Shown here in pieces: positions 24,774 to 33,803 of a stretch of 64,000 nucleotides of DNA. This DNA comes from Micromonospora sp. C28SCA-DRY-2 (GTDB taxonomy: Bacteria > Actinomycetota > Actinomycetes > Mycobacteriales > Micromonosporaceae): positions 96,244-160,243 of the forward strand of contig NZ_JAUMKD010000011.1 in assembly GCF_030519475.1 (NCBI RefSeq). Direction: 5' to 3'. The notes under the pieces are model-generated. The model saw only the letters and a list, made by a program, of their open reading frames with translations. It was not told the origin of the DNA and made no database searches. Every line of letters begins with the position of its first letter. Within the stretch, counting starts at the first letter, position 1. A program made the position numbers and the translations under genes.

Positions 24774-26345
24774 ATGGAGGCACTGTTCGAGGTCGTCGTC
24801 TTCCTCGCGATCGCGACGATCGGCGCGGCGCTGGCCCGCAAGCTGGGCCTGCTCGCGCCGATCGTGCTGGTGGTGGTCGGCCTCGGGCTCTCCTACGTGC
24901 CCGGCGTGCCGCACGTGCGGCTGGACCCCGAACTGGTCCTGGTCGGCATCCTGCCGCCACTGCTCTACGTCGCGGCGCTGGAGACCTCGGTGCCGGCGTT
25001 CCGGCTCGCGCTGCGACCGATCCTGCTGCTCGCCGTCGGACTGGTGATCTTCACGGCGTTCGCGGTCGGCCTCGTCGTGCACCTGCTGGTGCCGGCCGCG
25101 CCGTTCGCCGTCTGCCTGGCGCTGGGCGCGGTGGTCGCCCCGCCGGACGCGGTGGCCGCCACCGCGGTGGCCCGGCGGATCGGCCTGCCCCGCCGGGTGC
25201 TGACCATCCTGGAGGGCGAGAGCCTGCTCAACGACGCCACCGCGCTGGTGCTGCTGCGGGTGGCCTCCCTGGCCGCCGTCGGGTCGGCGGTCGGGGTGGG
25301 CGAGGTGGGGCTGGAGGTGCTCCGGTCCGCCGGCGGCGGGGTGCTGGTCGGCGCGCTCGGCGCGCTGCTCTTCGGCTTCCTGCACCGGCGGATCAGCGAC
25401 CCGCTGCTGGACAACGCGCTGTCGCTGATCATCCCGTTCGCGGTGGTCTTCGCCGCCGAGGCGATCCACGCCTCCGGCGTGATGGCCGTGGTGGTGACCG
25501 GGCTGGCGCTCGGCCACCAGCTGCCCCGGCTGATGTCGGCGGCGTCCCGGCTCCAGCTCGCCGCGGTCTGGCGGCTGGTCCGGTTCCTGCTGGAAGGGCT
25601 GGTCTTCCTGCTGGTCGGGTTGCAACTGCCGGAGGTGCTGCGCGACCTGGACGAGCCGCTCGGCTCGCTGGCCGTGATCACCGTGGCGGTACTGGCCACC
25701 GTCTTCCTGACCCGGTTCGCCTGGCTCTTCCCGGCCACCTACCTGACCCGGCTGGTGCCGCGGGTGCGGCAGCGCGGCGCCGCGAAGGAGGTGCGCTACC
25801 CGCTGGTGATCGGCTGGGCCGGGATGCGCGGCGTGGTCACCCTGGCCGGCGCGCTCGCCCTGCCGCTCACCGTGGCCGACGACCAGCCCTACCCGCGGGC
25901 GCTGTTCGTCTGGCTGGCGTTCGCGGTGATCGTGGCGACCCTGGTCGGCCAGGGCGCCACGCTGCCGGCGGTGGCCCGCCGGCTGAGGCTGCCGCCGGAC
26001 GACCCGGTGCAGGACGCGCTCTCCGCGGCCGGCGCGCAGCAGCAGGCCAGCCGGGCCGCCCGGGAACGCCTCGACGCGCTCGCCGACACCGCCCCCGCCG
26101 CGGTCGTCGAGCGGCTGCGCCGGCTGCTCGACGAGCGGACCAACATGGCCTGGGAACAGTTGGGCGGCACCGCGCGGGAGACGCCGTCGCAGGCGTACGG
26201 TCGGCTGCGGCAGGAGATGATCGACGCGGAGCGGGAGGTGTTCCGCACCGCCCGGGACGCCGGCCGGATTCCCGAGGAGGTGCTGGTGCGCGCCTACCGA
26301 GACCTTGACCTGGAAGAGTCCATGCTGCGCCGGGAGATCGACTGA
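24774..26345 (+). CDS. Na+/H+ antiporter, CPA1 family
   Basis: Membrane antiporter of 523 residues with about 12 transmembrane helices over residues 1-400. The ion-site segment GESLLNDATALVLLR is present, as are the PPDAVAATAVARRIGLPRR turn and GWAGMRGVVTLAGALALP typical of NhaP/Nha1-type CPA1 transporters. A cytoplasmic C-terminal helical domain of about 110 residues follows. It exports sodium (or other cations) for protons. Its TGA overlaps the ATG of the next gene, a UBP zinc-finger protein, so the two are translationally coupled. Confidence 0.92.
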   Translation: MEALFEVVVFLAIATIGAALARKLGLLAPIVLVVVGLGLSYVPGVPHVRLDPELVLVGILPPLLYVAALETSVPAFRLALRPILLLAVGLVIFTAFAVGLVVHLLVPAAPFAVCLALGAVVAPPDAVAATAVARRIGLPRRVLTILEGESLLNDATALVLLRVASLAAVGSAVGVGEVGLEVLRSAGGGVLVGALGALLFGFLHRRISDPLLDNALSLIIPFAVVFAAEAIHASGVMAVVVTGLALGHQLPRLMSAASRLQLAAVWRLVRFLLEGLVFLLVGLQLPEVLRDLDEPLGSLAVITVAVLATVFLTRFAWLFPATYLTRLVPRVRQRGAAKEVRYPLVIGWAGMRGVVTLAGALALPLTVADDQPYPRALFVWLAFAVIVATLVGQGATLPAVARRLRLPPDDPVQDALSAAGAQQQASRAARERLDALADTAPAAVVERLRRLLDERTNMAWEQLGGTARETPSQAYGRLRQEMIDAEREVFRTARDAGRIPEEVLVRAYRDLDLEESMLRREID

Positions 26346-26602
26346 TGAGCTGGTCGCACCTGACCGAGGCGGGCACCGCCGAGCCGTCCACCACCGAGGT
26401 CTGCCCGGACTGCGTGGCCATCGGCAACCCCGACTGGGTGCACCTGCGCGCCTGCCTGACCTGCGGGCACGTCGGCTGCTGCGACTCCTCGCCGTACCAG
26501 CACGCGACGAAGCACTTCGAGCAGAGCGGGCACCCGGTGATGCGCTCGGTCCAGCCCGGGGAGTCCTGGCGCTGGTGCTTCGTGGACGAGGAGATCGGCT
26601 GA
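26345..26602 (+). CDS. UBP-type zinc-finger protein
   Basis: Stand-alone ZnF-UBP domain of 85 residues. The zinc ligands are recognisable: C20 and C23 in CPDC, then CLTCGHVGCC, then H53 (YQHATKHF) and H62 in SGHPVM; the aromatic end WRWCFVDEE matches the fold. In eukaryotes this domain binds the C-terminal end of ubiquitin; in bacteria its role is not known. The start ATG overlaps the stop of the antiporter gene, and this pairing is familiar to me from other actinobacteria, so it may regulate the transporter. Confidence 0.88.
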   Translation: MSWSHLTEAGTAEPSTTEVCPDCVAIGNPDWVHLRACLTCGHVGCCDSSPYQHATKHFEQSGHPVMRSVQPGESWRWCFVDEEIG

Positions 26603-26614
26603 GCGGCGCGGCCG

Positions 26615-27157
26615 TCAGTCGAGCCGGCGGGCGAGGACCTGCCCGGGCCACGGCGGACGCCCCGGGCGCTCGACGGTGAACGGGTCGGTGGGGGTGAAGC
26701 CCTGCCTGGTGTACCAGCCGACCAGGGCCCGGTCGTCGCCCGCGTAGCAGTCCACCCGGAGCAGGCCCACACCGCGCTCCCGGGCCAGGTCGGCGGCGTG
26801 CGCCAGCAGCCGGCCACCGATGCCCAGCCCGGCGTGCGCCCGGTCGGTCACCAGCAGGTTGACGTACAGCTCGGGTTCGGTGGCCGGCGGCACGTACTCG
26901 GTGGCCGCGCCCACCACCAGCGCGCCGACCGGCCGCTCGTCGAGCACGGCCAGCCACAGCCCGCCACCGGTGGCCCAGGCGTCGGCCTGCGCGATGCGCC
27001 GGGGGTCGGTCGAGGCCGGCTCGGTGCCCCACTGGCCGGTGCGGCCCCGGGCGACCAGCCACGCGGTCGCGTCGTCGAGCAGCCGCAGCACCGCCCCCGC
27101 GTCCCCCGCCCCACCCCGCCGCACCGTCAGACCCTGCCCGTCGATCATGCCCGCCAT
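26615..27157 (-). CDS. GNAT family N-acetyltransferase
   Basis: Acyl-CoA transferase of 180 residues with the GNAT fold. It has LTVRRGGAGDAGAVLRLLDDA at the start, ELYVNLLVTDRAHAGLGIGGRLLAHAADLARERG (the acetyl-CoA-binding loop) and WYTRQGFTPTDPF near the end. Substrate unknown. ATG at 27157 is preceded by GGAG; the ATG three codons later is possible. It converges on the zinc-finger gene with a 12-base gap. Confidence 0.88.
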   Translation of the reverse strand: MAGMIDGQGLTVRRGGAGDAGAVLRLLDDATAWLVARGRTGQWGTEPASTDPRRIAQADAWATGGGLWLAVLDERPVGALVVGAATEYVPPATEPELYVNLLVTDRAHAGLGIGGRLLAHAADLARERGVGLLRVDCYAGDDRALVGWYTRQGFTPTDPFTVERPGRPPWPGQVLARRLD

Positions 27158-27227
27158 GCTCCTACACCCCATCCCCGTCGATCTCCCCACCCCACCCGCC
27201 CCGCCCGGCGGCTCCTTCCCGCACGAA

Positions 27228-27273
27228 CAGTGAAAGAGTGGCCTTCCGGCGTCCGGAGGCCACTCTTTCACTG
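27228..27273. repeat. Palindrome, GAAAGAGTGGC family, copy 3
   Basis: Arms 27228-27243 and 27258-27273 pair over 16 bp; an inner TCCGG/CCGGA stem (27245-27249 with 27253-27257) continues it past one bulged T. The arm holds GAAAGAGTGGC as in copies 1 and 2, while the flanking pairs differ. It lies between the minus-strand cellulase stop and the GNAT gene and probably terminates the cellulase transcript. Confidence 0.88.
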
Positions 27274-27367
27274 AATTTGCGCGGATCTTCGGGTGCGGGT
27301 GCGGGTGCGGGTGGGCGGTGGTGGCCCCGGGCGTGGGGCCACCACCGCTGCGTGGTGAGGGTGCGGG

Positions 27368-29977
27368 TCAGCCGGTGGTGCAGGGGGCGCCGTTGACGGT
27401 GATCAGGCCGGGCGCCGGGTTGGCGCCGCCGCCGGTCACCGCGTTGAACCCGAAGGTCACCGTGCCGCCCGGGTTGATCCGGGCGTTGTACGACTCGTTC
27501 CGGGCGGTCACCGTGGCACCGGACTGGGTCACCGTGGCCAGCCACGCCTCCCGCACCTTCTGGTCACCGGTGAAGGCGAACCGGGCGGTCCAGCCCTGCA
27601 CCGCCGTGGCGCCGGTGTTGCGGATGGTCACCTGGGCGGTGAAGCCGGTGCCGCCGTGCCACGTCCCGTAGTTGGTGTACGTGGCCGTGCAGGTCGCGGC
27701 CGGCACCGCCCCGGCGTGGCCCTGGTCGGCCAGGAACGAGGCGATCCAGGCGAGTGCCGAGTTCCAGTTGATCGCCACCTCGTTGGTCGCGTACGAGTTG
27801 ATGTCGTCGACGTAGCAGAACATCGGCGCGCAGCCGGCGAGCAGTTGCGCGGCGAACGGGTCCTCCAGGTTGGCGTTCGCGCCACCGGCGATGGAGCCGA
27901 CCGGCGGGTTGGGCAGCGCCGGGTCGAGCTGGTTGGCGAAGATCCGGCTGTGCTGGTTGCGGGCCGTCCGGTCGCCCCAGCCGGTCACGTACGAGATGTT
28001 CAGCGCGTTGCGGCCGAGGATGTAGTCCATCGCCTGCACCGCGCCGTCGCGGTACCGCGCGTCCCCGGTCAGGTCGTACGCGGTGGCCAGCACCACCGCG
28101 TTGTTGATGATGTTGCTGTTCGCGCCCCAGAAGTAGCTGCCCCGGTCGCCGGGCATGGGCAGCCCGTACGCCTGGCCGTTCGAGGTGGCCAGGTAGGAGT
28201 CGGCGGCGGCGGTCACCGAGGTGCGTACCCGGGCCAGGTCGGCGGCGGGCAGCCCGTTCGGCACGGTGGCCAGGTCGAGCCGGCCGAGCGCGGCGGTGCT
28301 CGCCCAGCCGAAGCCCTGGGCGCCGAAGACCTCGCCGGTGTGGTGCGGGGACGCGGTCAGGTCGGCCAGGTAGGGCTGCTCGCCGGTGGTCAGGTACAGC
28401 TCCACCGCGGCCCAGTAGAACTCGTCGCTGACGTCGCCGTCGCTGTAGGCGCCGCCCCCGTTGCCGTCCTGCGGGTCGGCGTACCGGGTCGGGTTGGCCT
28501 TGGCGGCGGCGTACGCGGTCCGCGCCGCGGTCGCGCAGCGGCGGGCGAAGGCCGCGTCGTACGGGGCGTAGAGCCGGGCGCACTGGGCGGCGGTGGCGGC
28601 CAGGTTGAGGGTGGCCGCGGTGGACGGCGGGTGCAGCTCACGGGGCTGCGGGTCGTCGTGCGGCAGCAGCGGCAGCCCGGTCCAGTTCCGGTCGTGCACC
28701 TTGTGGTGGGCCATCCCGGCCAGCGGCTCGCCGGCGGGCACCTGCATGCGCAGCAGGAACTCCAGTTCCCAGCGGGCCTCGTCGAGGATGTCCGGCACGC
28801 CGTTGCCGCGCTCGGGCACCCGCAGGGTGCCGTCGGCGAGTCCCGCGCCGCCGCCCGCGGTGCGCGCGGTCTTGGTCCGCTCGAAGGTGTTCAGCAGCTG
28901 GTAGGTGGCGATGCCGCCGTTGACCACGTACTTGCCGTGGTCGCCGGCGTCGTACCAGCCGCCGCGCACGTCCAGCCGGTGCTCGCAGACGCCCGGCTGG
29001 CAGGGCACGTCGGTGTCGCCCTGGTTGGGCGCCACGCCCAGGTGCCCGGCCGGGCGGGCGTACGCCGGGCCGATCAGGTCGCCGTCGATGGCGATGCCGC
29101 TGCGCTGGGCGTAGAAGAACTGGAGCGAGTCGGCGCGCAGCGCCTCGTAGAGGGTGCCGGAGATGTCGAACGGGTGGCTGGTCTCGCCGTCGACGGTCAG
29201 CGTCAGCCCGGCCCCCGGCGTGCGGTACGCGGAGAAGTCCACCGTCTGCACCCGCTGCCCGGAGGCGGCGTCCACCCCGCGCGGGGTGCTGCTGCCGGTG
29301 GCCAGCACGGTGCCGGCGGCGGAGCGCAGCTCCCACGGCAGCGGGTCGGTCGCCTCGGTGACCACGGTGGCGTGCTTCGGCCCGCCGGGCAGGTAGCCGA
29401 CCTGGTTGACCCGGACCCGCGGCCCGGTGTCCGGCTCGTACGGCTCGGGCGGCTCGCCGCCGCGCAGCGACACGTCGTCCAGGCAGACCGTCTGCTCGTC
29501 GGCGCTGCCACCCACCTGGAAGATGAGCTGGGCGGTCGGGTTGTCGGCCGGCGCGGTGAAGGTCTTCTCGACCCGCTGGGCGGTGCCGGTGGCGGTGGCG
29601 GTCACGCTGGCGTACGTGGTGTAGGGGGCGCTGCCCAGTTGCAGCACGGCGGTGACCGGGGTGCCGGGGGTGGCGGAGATGTCGAAGCCGAGGGTGTACT
29701 CGGATCCGGCCAGCAGGGGCACGCCGTCCTGGCCGATGCCGGCGTCCCAGGGGTTGGCCAGTCCGGCGGGGACGGTGGTGCAGAGCCGGCCGTCGGTCAC
29801 CGCGAGCGGGCCGGTGCCGTAGGAGAACCACGGGGAGACACCGGCGCTGAAGTCGCCGTTGTCGATCTGTTCGGGGGCGTCGGGCGGGGGATCGGCCTGG
29901 GCCGGGGCGGCGGTGCCGCCGGTCAGCGCCAGGGTGGCCGCGGCGAGCAACGCGAGGCGGCGTCGGGATGGCGTCAC
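27368..29977 (-). CDS. Secreted GH9 cellulase with CBM4/9 and CBM2
   Basis: Extracellular endo-acting beta-1,4-glucanase of 869 residues. Signal peptide 1-28 (ends APAQA), a CBM4/9-like module about 37-172, an Ig-like CelD-N domain about 185-272, the GH9 catalytic domain about 275-755 and a C-terminal CBM2 from 763. Catalytic residues: D343 and D346 in GGWYDAGDHGKY, H676 in NQHSR and the proton donor E733 in NEVAINWNSAL. GTG at 29977 follows GGAAGGACAT. A perfect CebR/CelR-type operator lies 50 bases upstream, so it should be induced by cellobiose. The palindrome copy 3 lies 95 bases past its end. Confidence 0.93.
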   Translation of the reverse strand: MTPSRRRLALLAAATLALTGGTAAPAQADPPPDAPEQIDNGDFSAGVSPWFSYGTGPLAVTDGRLCTTVPAGLANPWDAGIGQDGVPLLAGSEYTLGFDISATPGTPVTAVLQLGSAPYTTYASVTATATGTAQRVEKTFTAPADNPTAQLIFQVGGSADEQTVCLDDVSLRGGEPPEPYEPDTGPRVRVNQVGYLPGGPKHATVVTEATDPLPWELRSAAGTVLATGSSTPRGVDAASGQRVQTVDFSAYRTPGAGLTLTVDGETSHPFDISGTLYEALRADSLQFFYAQRSGIAIDGDLIGPAYARPAGHLGVAPNQGDTDVPCQPGVCEHRLDVRGGWYDAGDHGKYVVNGGIATYQLLNTFERTKTARTAGGGAGLADGTLRVPERGNGVPDILDEARWELEFLLRMQVPAGEPLAGMAHHKVHDRNWTGLPLLPHDDPQPRELHPPSTAATLNLAATAAQCARLYAPYDAAFARRCATAARTAYAAAKANPTRYADPQDGNGGGAYSDGDVSDEFYWAAVELYLTTGEQPYLADLTASPHHTGEVFGAQGFGWASTAALGRLDLATVPNGLPAADLARVRTSVTAAADSYLATSNGQAYGLPMPGDRGSYFWGANSNIINNAVVLATAYDLTGDARYRDGAVQAMDYILGRNALNISYVTGWGDRTARNQHSRIFANQLDPALPNPPVGSIAGGANANLEDPFAAQLLAGCAPMFCYVDDINSYATNEVAINWNSALAWIASFLADQGHAGAVPAATCTATYTNYGTWHGGTGFTAQVTIRNTGATAVQGWTARFAFTGDQKVREAWLATVTQSGATVTARNESYNARINPGGTVTFGFNAVTGGGANPAPGLITVNGAPCTTG

Positions 29978-30026
29978 GGGATGTCCTTCCGGGACGGCGG
30001 GGGACGGGCGTGCGGCGGTGATGACC

Positions 30027-30040
30027 TGGGAGCGCTCCCA
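30027..30040 (-). promoter_or_regulatory. CebR/CelR operator (TGGGAGCGCTCCCA)
   Basis: This perfect 14-bp palindrome is the binding site known for CelR of Thermobifida and CebR of Streptomyces, LacI-type repressors released by cellobiose. It is 50 bases upstream of the GH9 cellulase start. The PP2C gene starts 158 bases away on the other side and is less likely to be a target. The repressor gene is not in the window. Confidence 0.92.
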
Positions 30041-30197
30041 ATTGTCGGGCTCGATGGTTCCAGCCGCCGGCCGTCGTGTCAATCGATCCACCTGGATGGC
30101 GAACCACCCCCGCCGGCAGTGAGATTCACCGCGCCACGCCCGCGTCGTCCTGATCTCCTAGAGACAACTGCGGCCTTCTCCTGGCAGGCTGCCTCCC

Positions 30198-30923
30198 ATG
30201 ACCCTGAAGCTGCGTTCCGTCGGAACGAGCGACCGTGGGCTGATCCGCAGCGGGAACCAGGACGCCCTGCACGCCGGCGCCTGGCTGGTCGCCGTCGCCG
30301 ACGGCATGGGCGGGATGGCGGCCGGCGACCTGGCCAGCGCGATCGCCATCGCCGCGGTCGCTCCGCTGGACGTGGAGACCCCGGAGGACGCCCTGGTGGC
30401 CGCCTTGCAGAGCGGCATCGAGCTGGCCACCGCGCGGATCCGCCAGGCGGTCAGCGAGGACCCGGAGCGGCAGGGCATGGGCACCACACTGACCGCCCTG
30501 CTCTTCGCCCGGACGGGCAGCTGCCTGGCCCTGGCCCACGTCGGCGACTCCCGGGCCTACCTCTTCCGGGAGGGGGTGCTCAAGCAGATCACCCGGGACG
30601 ACACCTACGTGCAGATGCTCGTCGACCAGGGCCTGATCACCCCCGACCAGGCCAGCAGCCACCCCCGCCGGGCCGTGGTCACCCAGGCGTTGCAGGGCGA
30701 CGAGGTCTCCCCGACGTACGCCACGATGGTGCCCTGGGCCGGCGACCGCTGGCTGCTGTGCAGCGACGGGCTCTCCAACGTGGTCCGGCCGGACACCATC
30801 GCCGAGGTGCTCGCCGAGCAACCGGACCGGGAGGAGTGCGCGCGGAAGCTGATCGACCTGGCGCTGCGCGCCGGCGGCCCGGACAACGTCACGGTGGTCA
30901 TCGCCGACGTCGTCGAGGAGTGA
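30198..30923 (+). CDS. PP2C-family serine/threonine phosphatase
   Basis: Metal-dependent protein phosphatase of 241 residues, cytosolic, catalytic domain only. Motifs in order: SGNQDA near 18, VADGMGGMAAGD with metal-binding Asp, GMGTTLTALL, HVGDSRAYLFR, LCSDGLSNVV and GGPDNVTVV. This is the PstP/Stp subgroup that reverses Ser/Thr kinase signalling, though the transmembrane extension of PstP is absent. ATG at 30198. It converges on hrpB. Confidence 0.92.
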   Translation: MTLKLRSVGTSDRGLIRSGNQDALHAGAWLVAVADGMGGMAAGDLASAIAIAAVAPLDVETPEDALVAALQSGIELATARIRQAVSEDPERQGMGTTLTALLFARTGSCLALAHVGDSRAYLFREGVLKQITRDDTYVQMLVDQGLITPDQASSHPRRAVVTQALQGDEVSPTYATMVPWAGDRWLLCSDGLSNVVRPDTIAEVLAEQPDREECARKLIDLALRAGGPDNVTVVIADVVEE

Positions 30924-30963
30924 GCGCGCGCGGACCAGGCGCCCCGACCGCACGGCGGTGCGT

Positions 30964-33546
30964 TCAGCGGCGGCGCGGGGTGGTGCGCCGGGTGGGCTCG
31001 GCCGTGGTCGGGTCCTCCGGCCACGGGTGGCGCGGGTAGCGGCCACGCAACTCGGCGCGCACCCGCGGGTAGCCGGACCGCCAGAAGGAGGCGAGGTCGG
31101 CGGTGACCGCCACCGGCCGCCCGGCCGGCGAGAGCAGGTGCAGCAGCACCGGCACCCGGCCGCCGGCCACCCGCGGCGCGTCCTGCCAGCCGAAGGTCTC
31201 CTGGAGCTTGACCGCGAGCACCGGGGCGGCCGGGTCGGTGTAGTCGACCCGGATCCGCGAGCCGCTCGGCACGGTGATCCGTTCCGGGGCCAGTTCGTCC
31301 AGCCGGGCCGCCCGCGCCCAGGGCAGCAGCCGGCGCAGCGCCGCGGCGACGTCGACCCGGGCCAGGTCGGCCCGGCGCCGGGCGGTGGCCAGTTCCGGGC
31401 CGAGCCAGTCGGGCGCGGCGGCCAGCAGCGCCTCGTCGGTCACCTCCGGCCAGTCCGGGCCGAGCGCCTGGCGCAGGAACGCCAGCCGCTCGCGCAGCGC
31501 CCGCGCCGCCGGGGTCCAGTCCAGCAGGCCGAGGCCGGTGCGGCGCAGCCCGGTGAGCAGGGCCGCCGTGACCGCCGCCGGGTCGGGCCGGGCCAGCGGC
31601 CGCTCGACCAGCTCGACCGCGCCGAGCCGGACCACCTCGCGGGCCACCACGTCGGTGCCGGACCAGGCGACCTCCCGTTCGGTGCGCAGCAGCGGGCCGG
31701 CCGCCTCCCGGGCGGTCGCCTCGTCCAGCGGGGTGGCCAGCCGCACCCGGGCGGTCGGCGCGCCGGGGGAGCGGTCCGCGACGGCGACCGCCAGCCAGCC
31801 GGATCCGGCCAGCGCCGACCCGGGCGCCAGCTCCGCGGCGGTGCCGCCGGTCATCAGGTACGCCGAGCCGCCCGGCCGGCGCACCCGGGCCAGCCGCTCC
31901 GGGTGGGCCAGCCCGACCAGCAGCCCGGCGGCCAGGTCGTCGGGCAGGCGGTTCCGGCCGGCCGGGCCAGCCTCCCTGGTGCGCCGGGCGCCCGCCGAGC
32001 CGGTCCGGCCGCTGGCGTCGGCCCCGGCGGGCAGTGCGGCGCGCAGCCGGCGTACCTCGGCCCGCCAGCGGGCGGTGGCAGCGGGATCGGTGCCCGCGCG
32101 CAGCCGGCGCCAGGCGGCGGCCAGGTCGTCGCCCGGCCCGGCGACGGTGTCCTCGGCGAGCAGCGCCACCACCTCGGCCGCCCGGTCGGCACCGACCCGG
32201 TCGGCGCCGTCGAGCAGGGCCCGGGCCAGCCGGGGATGGGTGCCGACCGCGGCGATCGCCCGGCCCCGGTCGGTGATCCGGCCGTCCGGGTCGATCGCGC
32301 CGAGGGCGGCCAGGGTGTCCCGGGCCACCGAGAGCGCGGCCGCCGGTGGGGGGTCGGGCAGGGCGAGCCCGGCGCCGTCGGGCCGGCCCCAGGCGGCCAG
32401 CTCCAGGGCGAACCCGGTCAGGTCGGCGGTGGCGATCTCCGGCGCCGGCTGGGCGGCGAGCCGTTCGTGGCTGGCCGCCGACCAGCAGCGGTAGACGTAT
32501 CCGGGCGCCTCCCGACCGGCCCGGCCGGCCCGCTGGGTGGCCGCCGCCCGGGACACCGGCACGGTGACCAGCGCGCCGAGCCCGCGGGCCAGGTCCGTGC
32601 GGGCCACCCGGGCCAGCCCGGCGTCCACCACCACCCGCACCCCGGGCACGGTCAGGCTGCTCTCCGCCACCGCGGTCGCCAGCACCACCCGCCGCCGGTC
32701 GGCCGGGCGCAGCGCGGCGTCCTGCTCGGCGCCCCGTTGCCGGCCGTGCAGCGCCAGGACCGCCACCTCGTCGCGCAGGTCGGCCAGCCGGGCGGTGACG
32801 GCGGCGATCTCGCCCGCGCCGGGCAGGAAGACCAGCAGGTCCCCGTCGCGCTCGCGCAGCGCCCGCCGGACGGTGGCCGCGACGTGGTCGAGCAGCGCCC
32901 GGTCGACCGGGCCGGCGCCGGGCGCGGTCACCGGCCGGGGCGGCGGGGCCCAGATCCGGGTCACCGGGTGCAGCGCCGCCGGCGCCCGGACCACCGGCGC
33001 GGGACCGCCCTCGCCGCCGAGCAGCGCGGCGAACCGGTCCGCCTCCGGGGTGGCGGACATCGCCAGCAGCCACAGGTCCGGGCGGAGCGCGGCGCGCGCC
33101 TCGACCGCGAAGGCGAGGGCCAGGTCGGCGTCGAGGTGGCGTTCGTGGCACTCGTCGAGCAGCACCACGCCGGTGCCGGCCAGTTCCGGGTCGTGGTGCA
33201 GTCGGCGCACCAGCAGCCCGGTGGTGACCACCTCGACCCGGGTGCGCGGGCCGACCCGGCGCTCGCCGCGGACCGCGTACCCGATCCGGTCGCCGACCCG
33301 CTCGCCGAGCAGCGCGGCCATCCGGTGCGCCGCCGCCCGGGCGGCCACCCGGCGCGGCTGGGCGACCAGCACCCGGCCGGGCACCTCGTCGGCCACCGCC
33401 AGCGGGGCGAGCGTGGTCTTGCCGGTGCCCGGCGGCGCCACCAGCACCCCGGCCCCGGTCGCCCGCAGCGCGGCCACCAGCTCCGGCAGCACCGGCCGGA
33501 CCGGCAGGTCGAGGGAGACGTCGCGGAGCACGGCCCAGTCTCGCAC
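30964..33546 (-). CDS. hrpB: ATP-dependent helicase HrpB
   Basis: DEAH-type helicase of 860 residues. Walker A APPGTGKTT is at 37-45, the DECH box at 131-134 and SAT at 164-166; motif VI reads QRAGRAGREAPG. The length and the C-terminal half with ERLAFLRQAL and EITVPSGSRIRVDYTDP-like segments (here ERITVPSGSRIRVDY) and QETFGWQDAPRVAGGRVPVLLHLLSPAGRPVAVT are diagnostic of HrpB rather than HrpA. Exact role is not settled for the family. GTG at 33546 lies 13 bases after the DUF397 gene, hinting at readthrough from the XRE/DUF397 pair. Confidence 0.93.
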   Translation of the reverse strand: MRDWAVLRDVSLDLPVRPVLPELVAALRATGAGVLVAPPGTGKTTLAPLAVADEVPGRVLVAQPRRVAARAAAHRMAALLGERVGDRIGYAVRGERRVGPRTRVEVVTTGLLVRRLHHDPELAGTGVVLLDECHERHLDADLALAFAVEARAALRPDLWLLAMSATPEADRFAALLGGEGGPAPVVRAPAALHPVTRIWAPPPRPVTAPGAGPVDRALLDHVAATVRRALRERDGDLLVFLPGAGEIAAVTARLADLRDEVAVLALHGRQRGAEQDAALRPADRRRVVLATAVAESSLTVPGVRVVVDAGLARVARTDLARGLGALVTVPVSRAAATQRAGRAGREAPGYVYRCWSAASHERLAAQPAPEIATADLTGFALELAAWGRPDGAGLALPDPPPAAALSVARDTLAALGAIDPDGRITDRGRAIAAVGTHPRLARALLDGADRVGADRAAEVVALLAEDTVAGPGDDLAAAWRRLRAGTDPAATARWRAEVRRLRAALPAGADASGRTGSAGARRTREAGPAGRNRLPDDLAAGLLVGLAHPERLARVRRPGGSAYLMTGGTAAELAPGSALAGSGWLAVAVADRSPGAPTARVRLATPLDEATAREAAGPLLRTEREVAWSGTDVVAREVVRLGAVELVERPLARPDPAAVTAALLTGLRRTGLGLLDWTPAARALRERLAFLRQALGPDWPEVTDEALLAAAPDWLGPELATARRRADLARVDVAAALRRLLPWARAARLDELAPERITVPSGSRIRVDYTDPAAPVLAVKLQETFGWQDAPRVAGGRVPVLLHLLSPAGRPVAVTADLASFWRSGYPRVRAELRGRYPRHPWPEDPTTAEPTRRTTPRRR

Positions 33547-33559
33547 CGCGGGCGCGGGG

Positions 33560-33760
33560 TCAGTCGCGGCGTACCCCGGGCAGGCCGGCGAGGAAGGCGT
33601 GCCAGGCCGGCCGCGGGAAGGCCAGCACCGGCCCGCCCCGGTCCTTGCTGTCCCGCACGGCGACCCGACCGTCGGCGGCGGCGACCTCGACGCAGTTGCC
33701 GTTGCCCACGCTGCGCGTGCTGGTGCGCCAGTGGGCCCGGGTCAGGTCGAGCGCGGTCAT
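33560..33760 (-). CDS. DUF397 protein
   Basis: Small cytosolic protein of 66 residues matching DUF397: opening DLTRAHWRTSTRSVGNGNCVEVA, then VAVRDSKDRGGPVLAFPRPAW and a final segment FLAGLPG. DUF397 proteins are paired with XRE-type regulators of the DUF5753 kind, as in the whiJ locus of Streptomyces where they affect development. The partner gene is here, 43 bases upstream on the same strand. ATG at 33760. Confidence 0.92.
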   Translation of the reverse strand: MTALDLTRAHWRTSTRSVGNGNCVEVAAADGRVAVRDSKDRGGPVLAFPRPAWHAFLAGLPGVRRD

Positions 33761-33803
33761 CGCGGTACCCCTCGTCTGTGCCGGCGTGCCGCAGCCATTG
33801 CGG

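Noticed and set aside
27656..31039. 1127-codon open frame on the plus strand
   Set aside because: It is antisense to the GH9 cellulase and out of frame with PP2C; composition is Gly/Arg/Val-rich without motifs.
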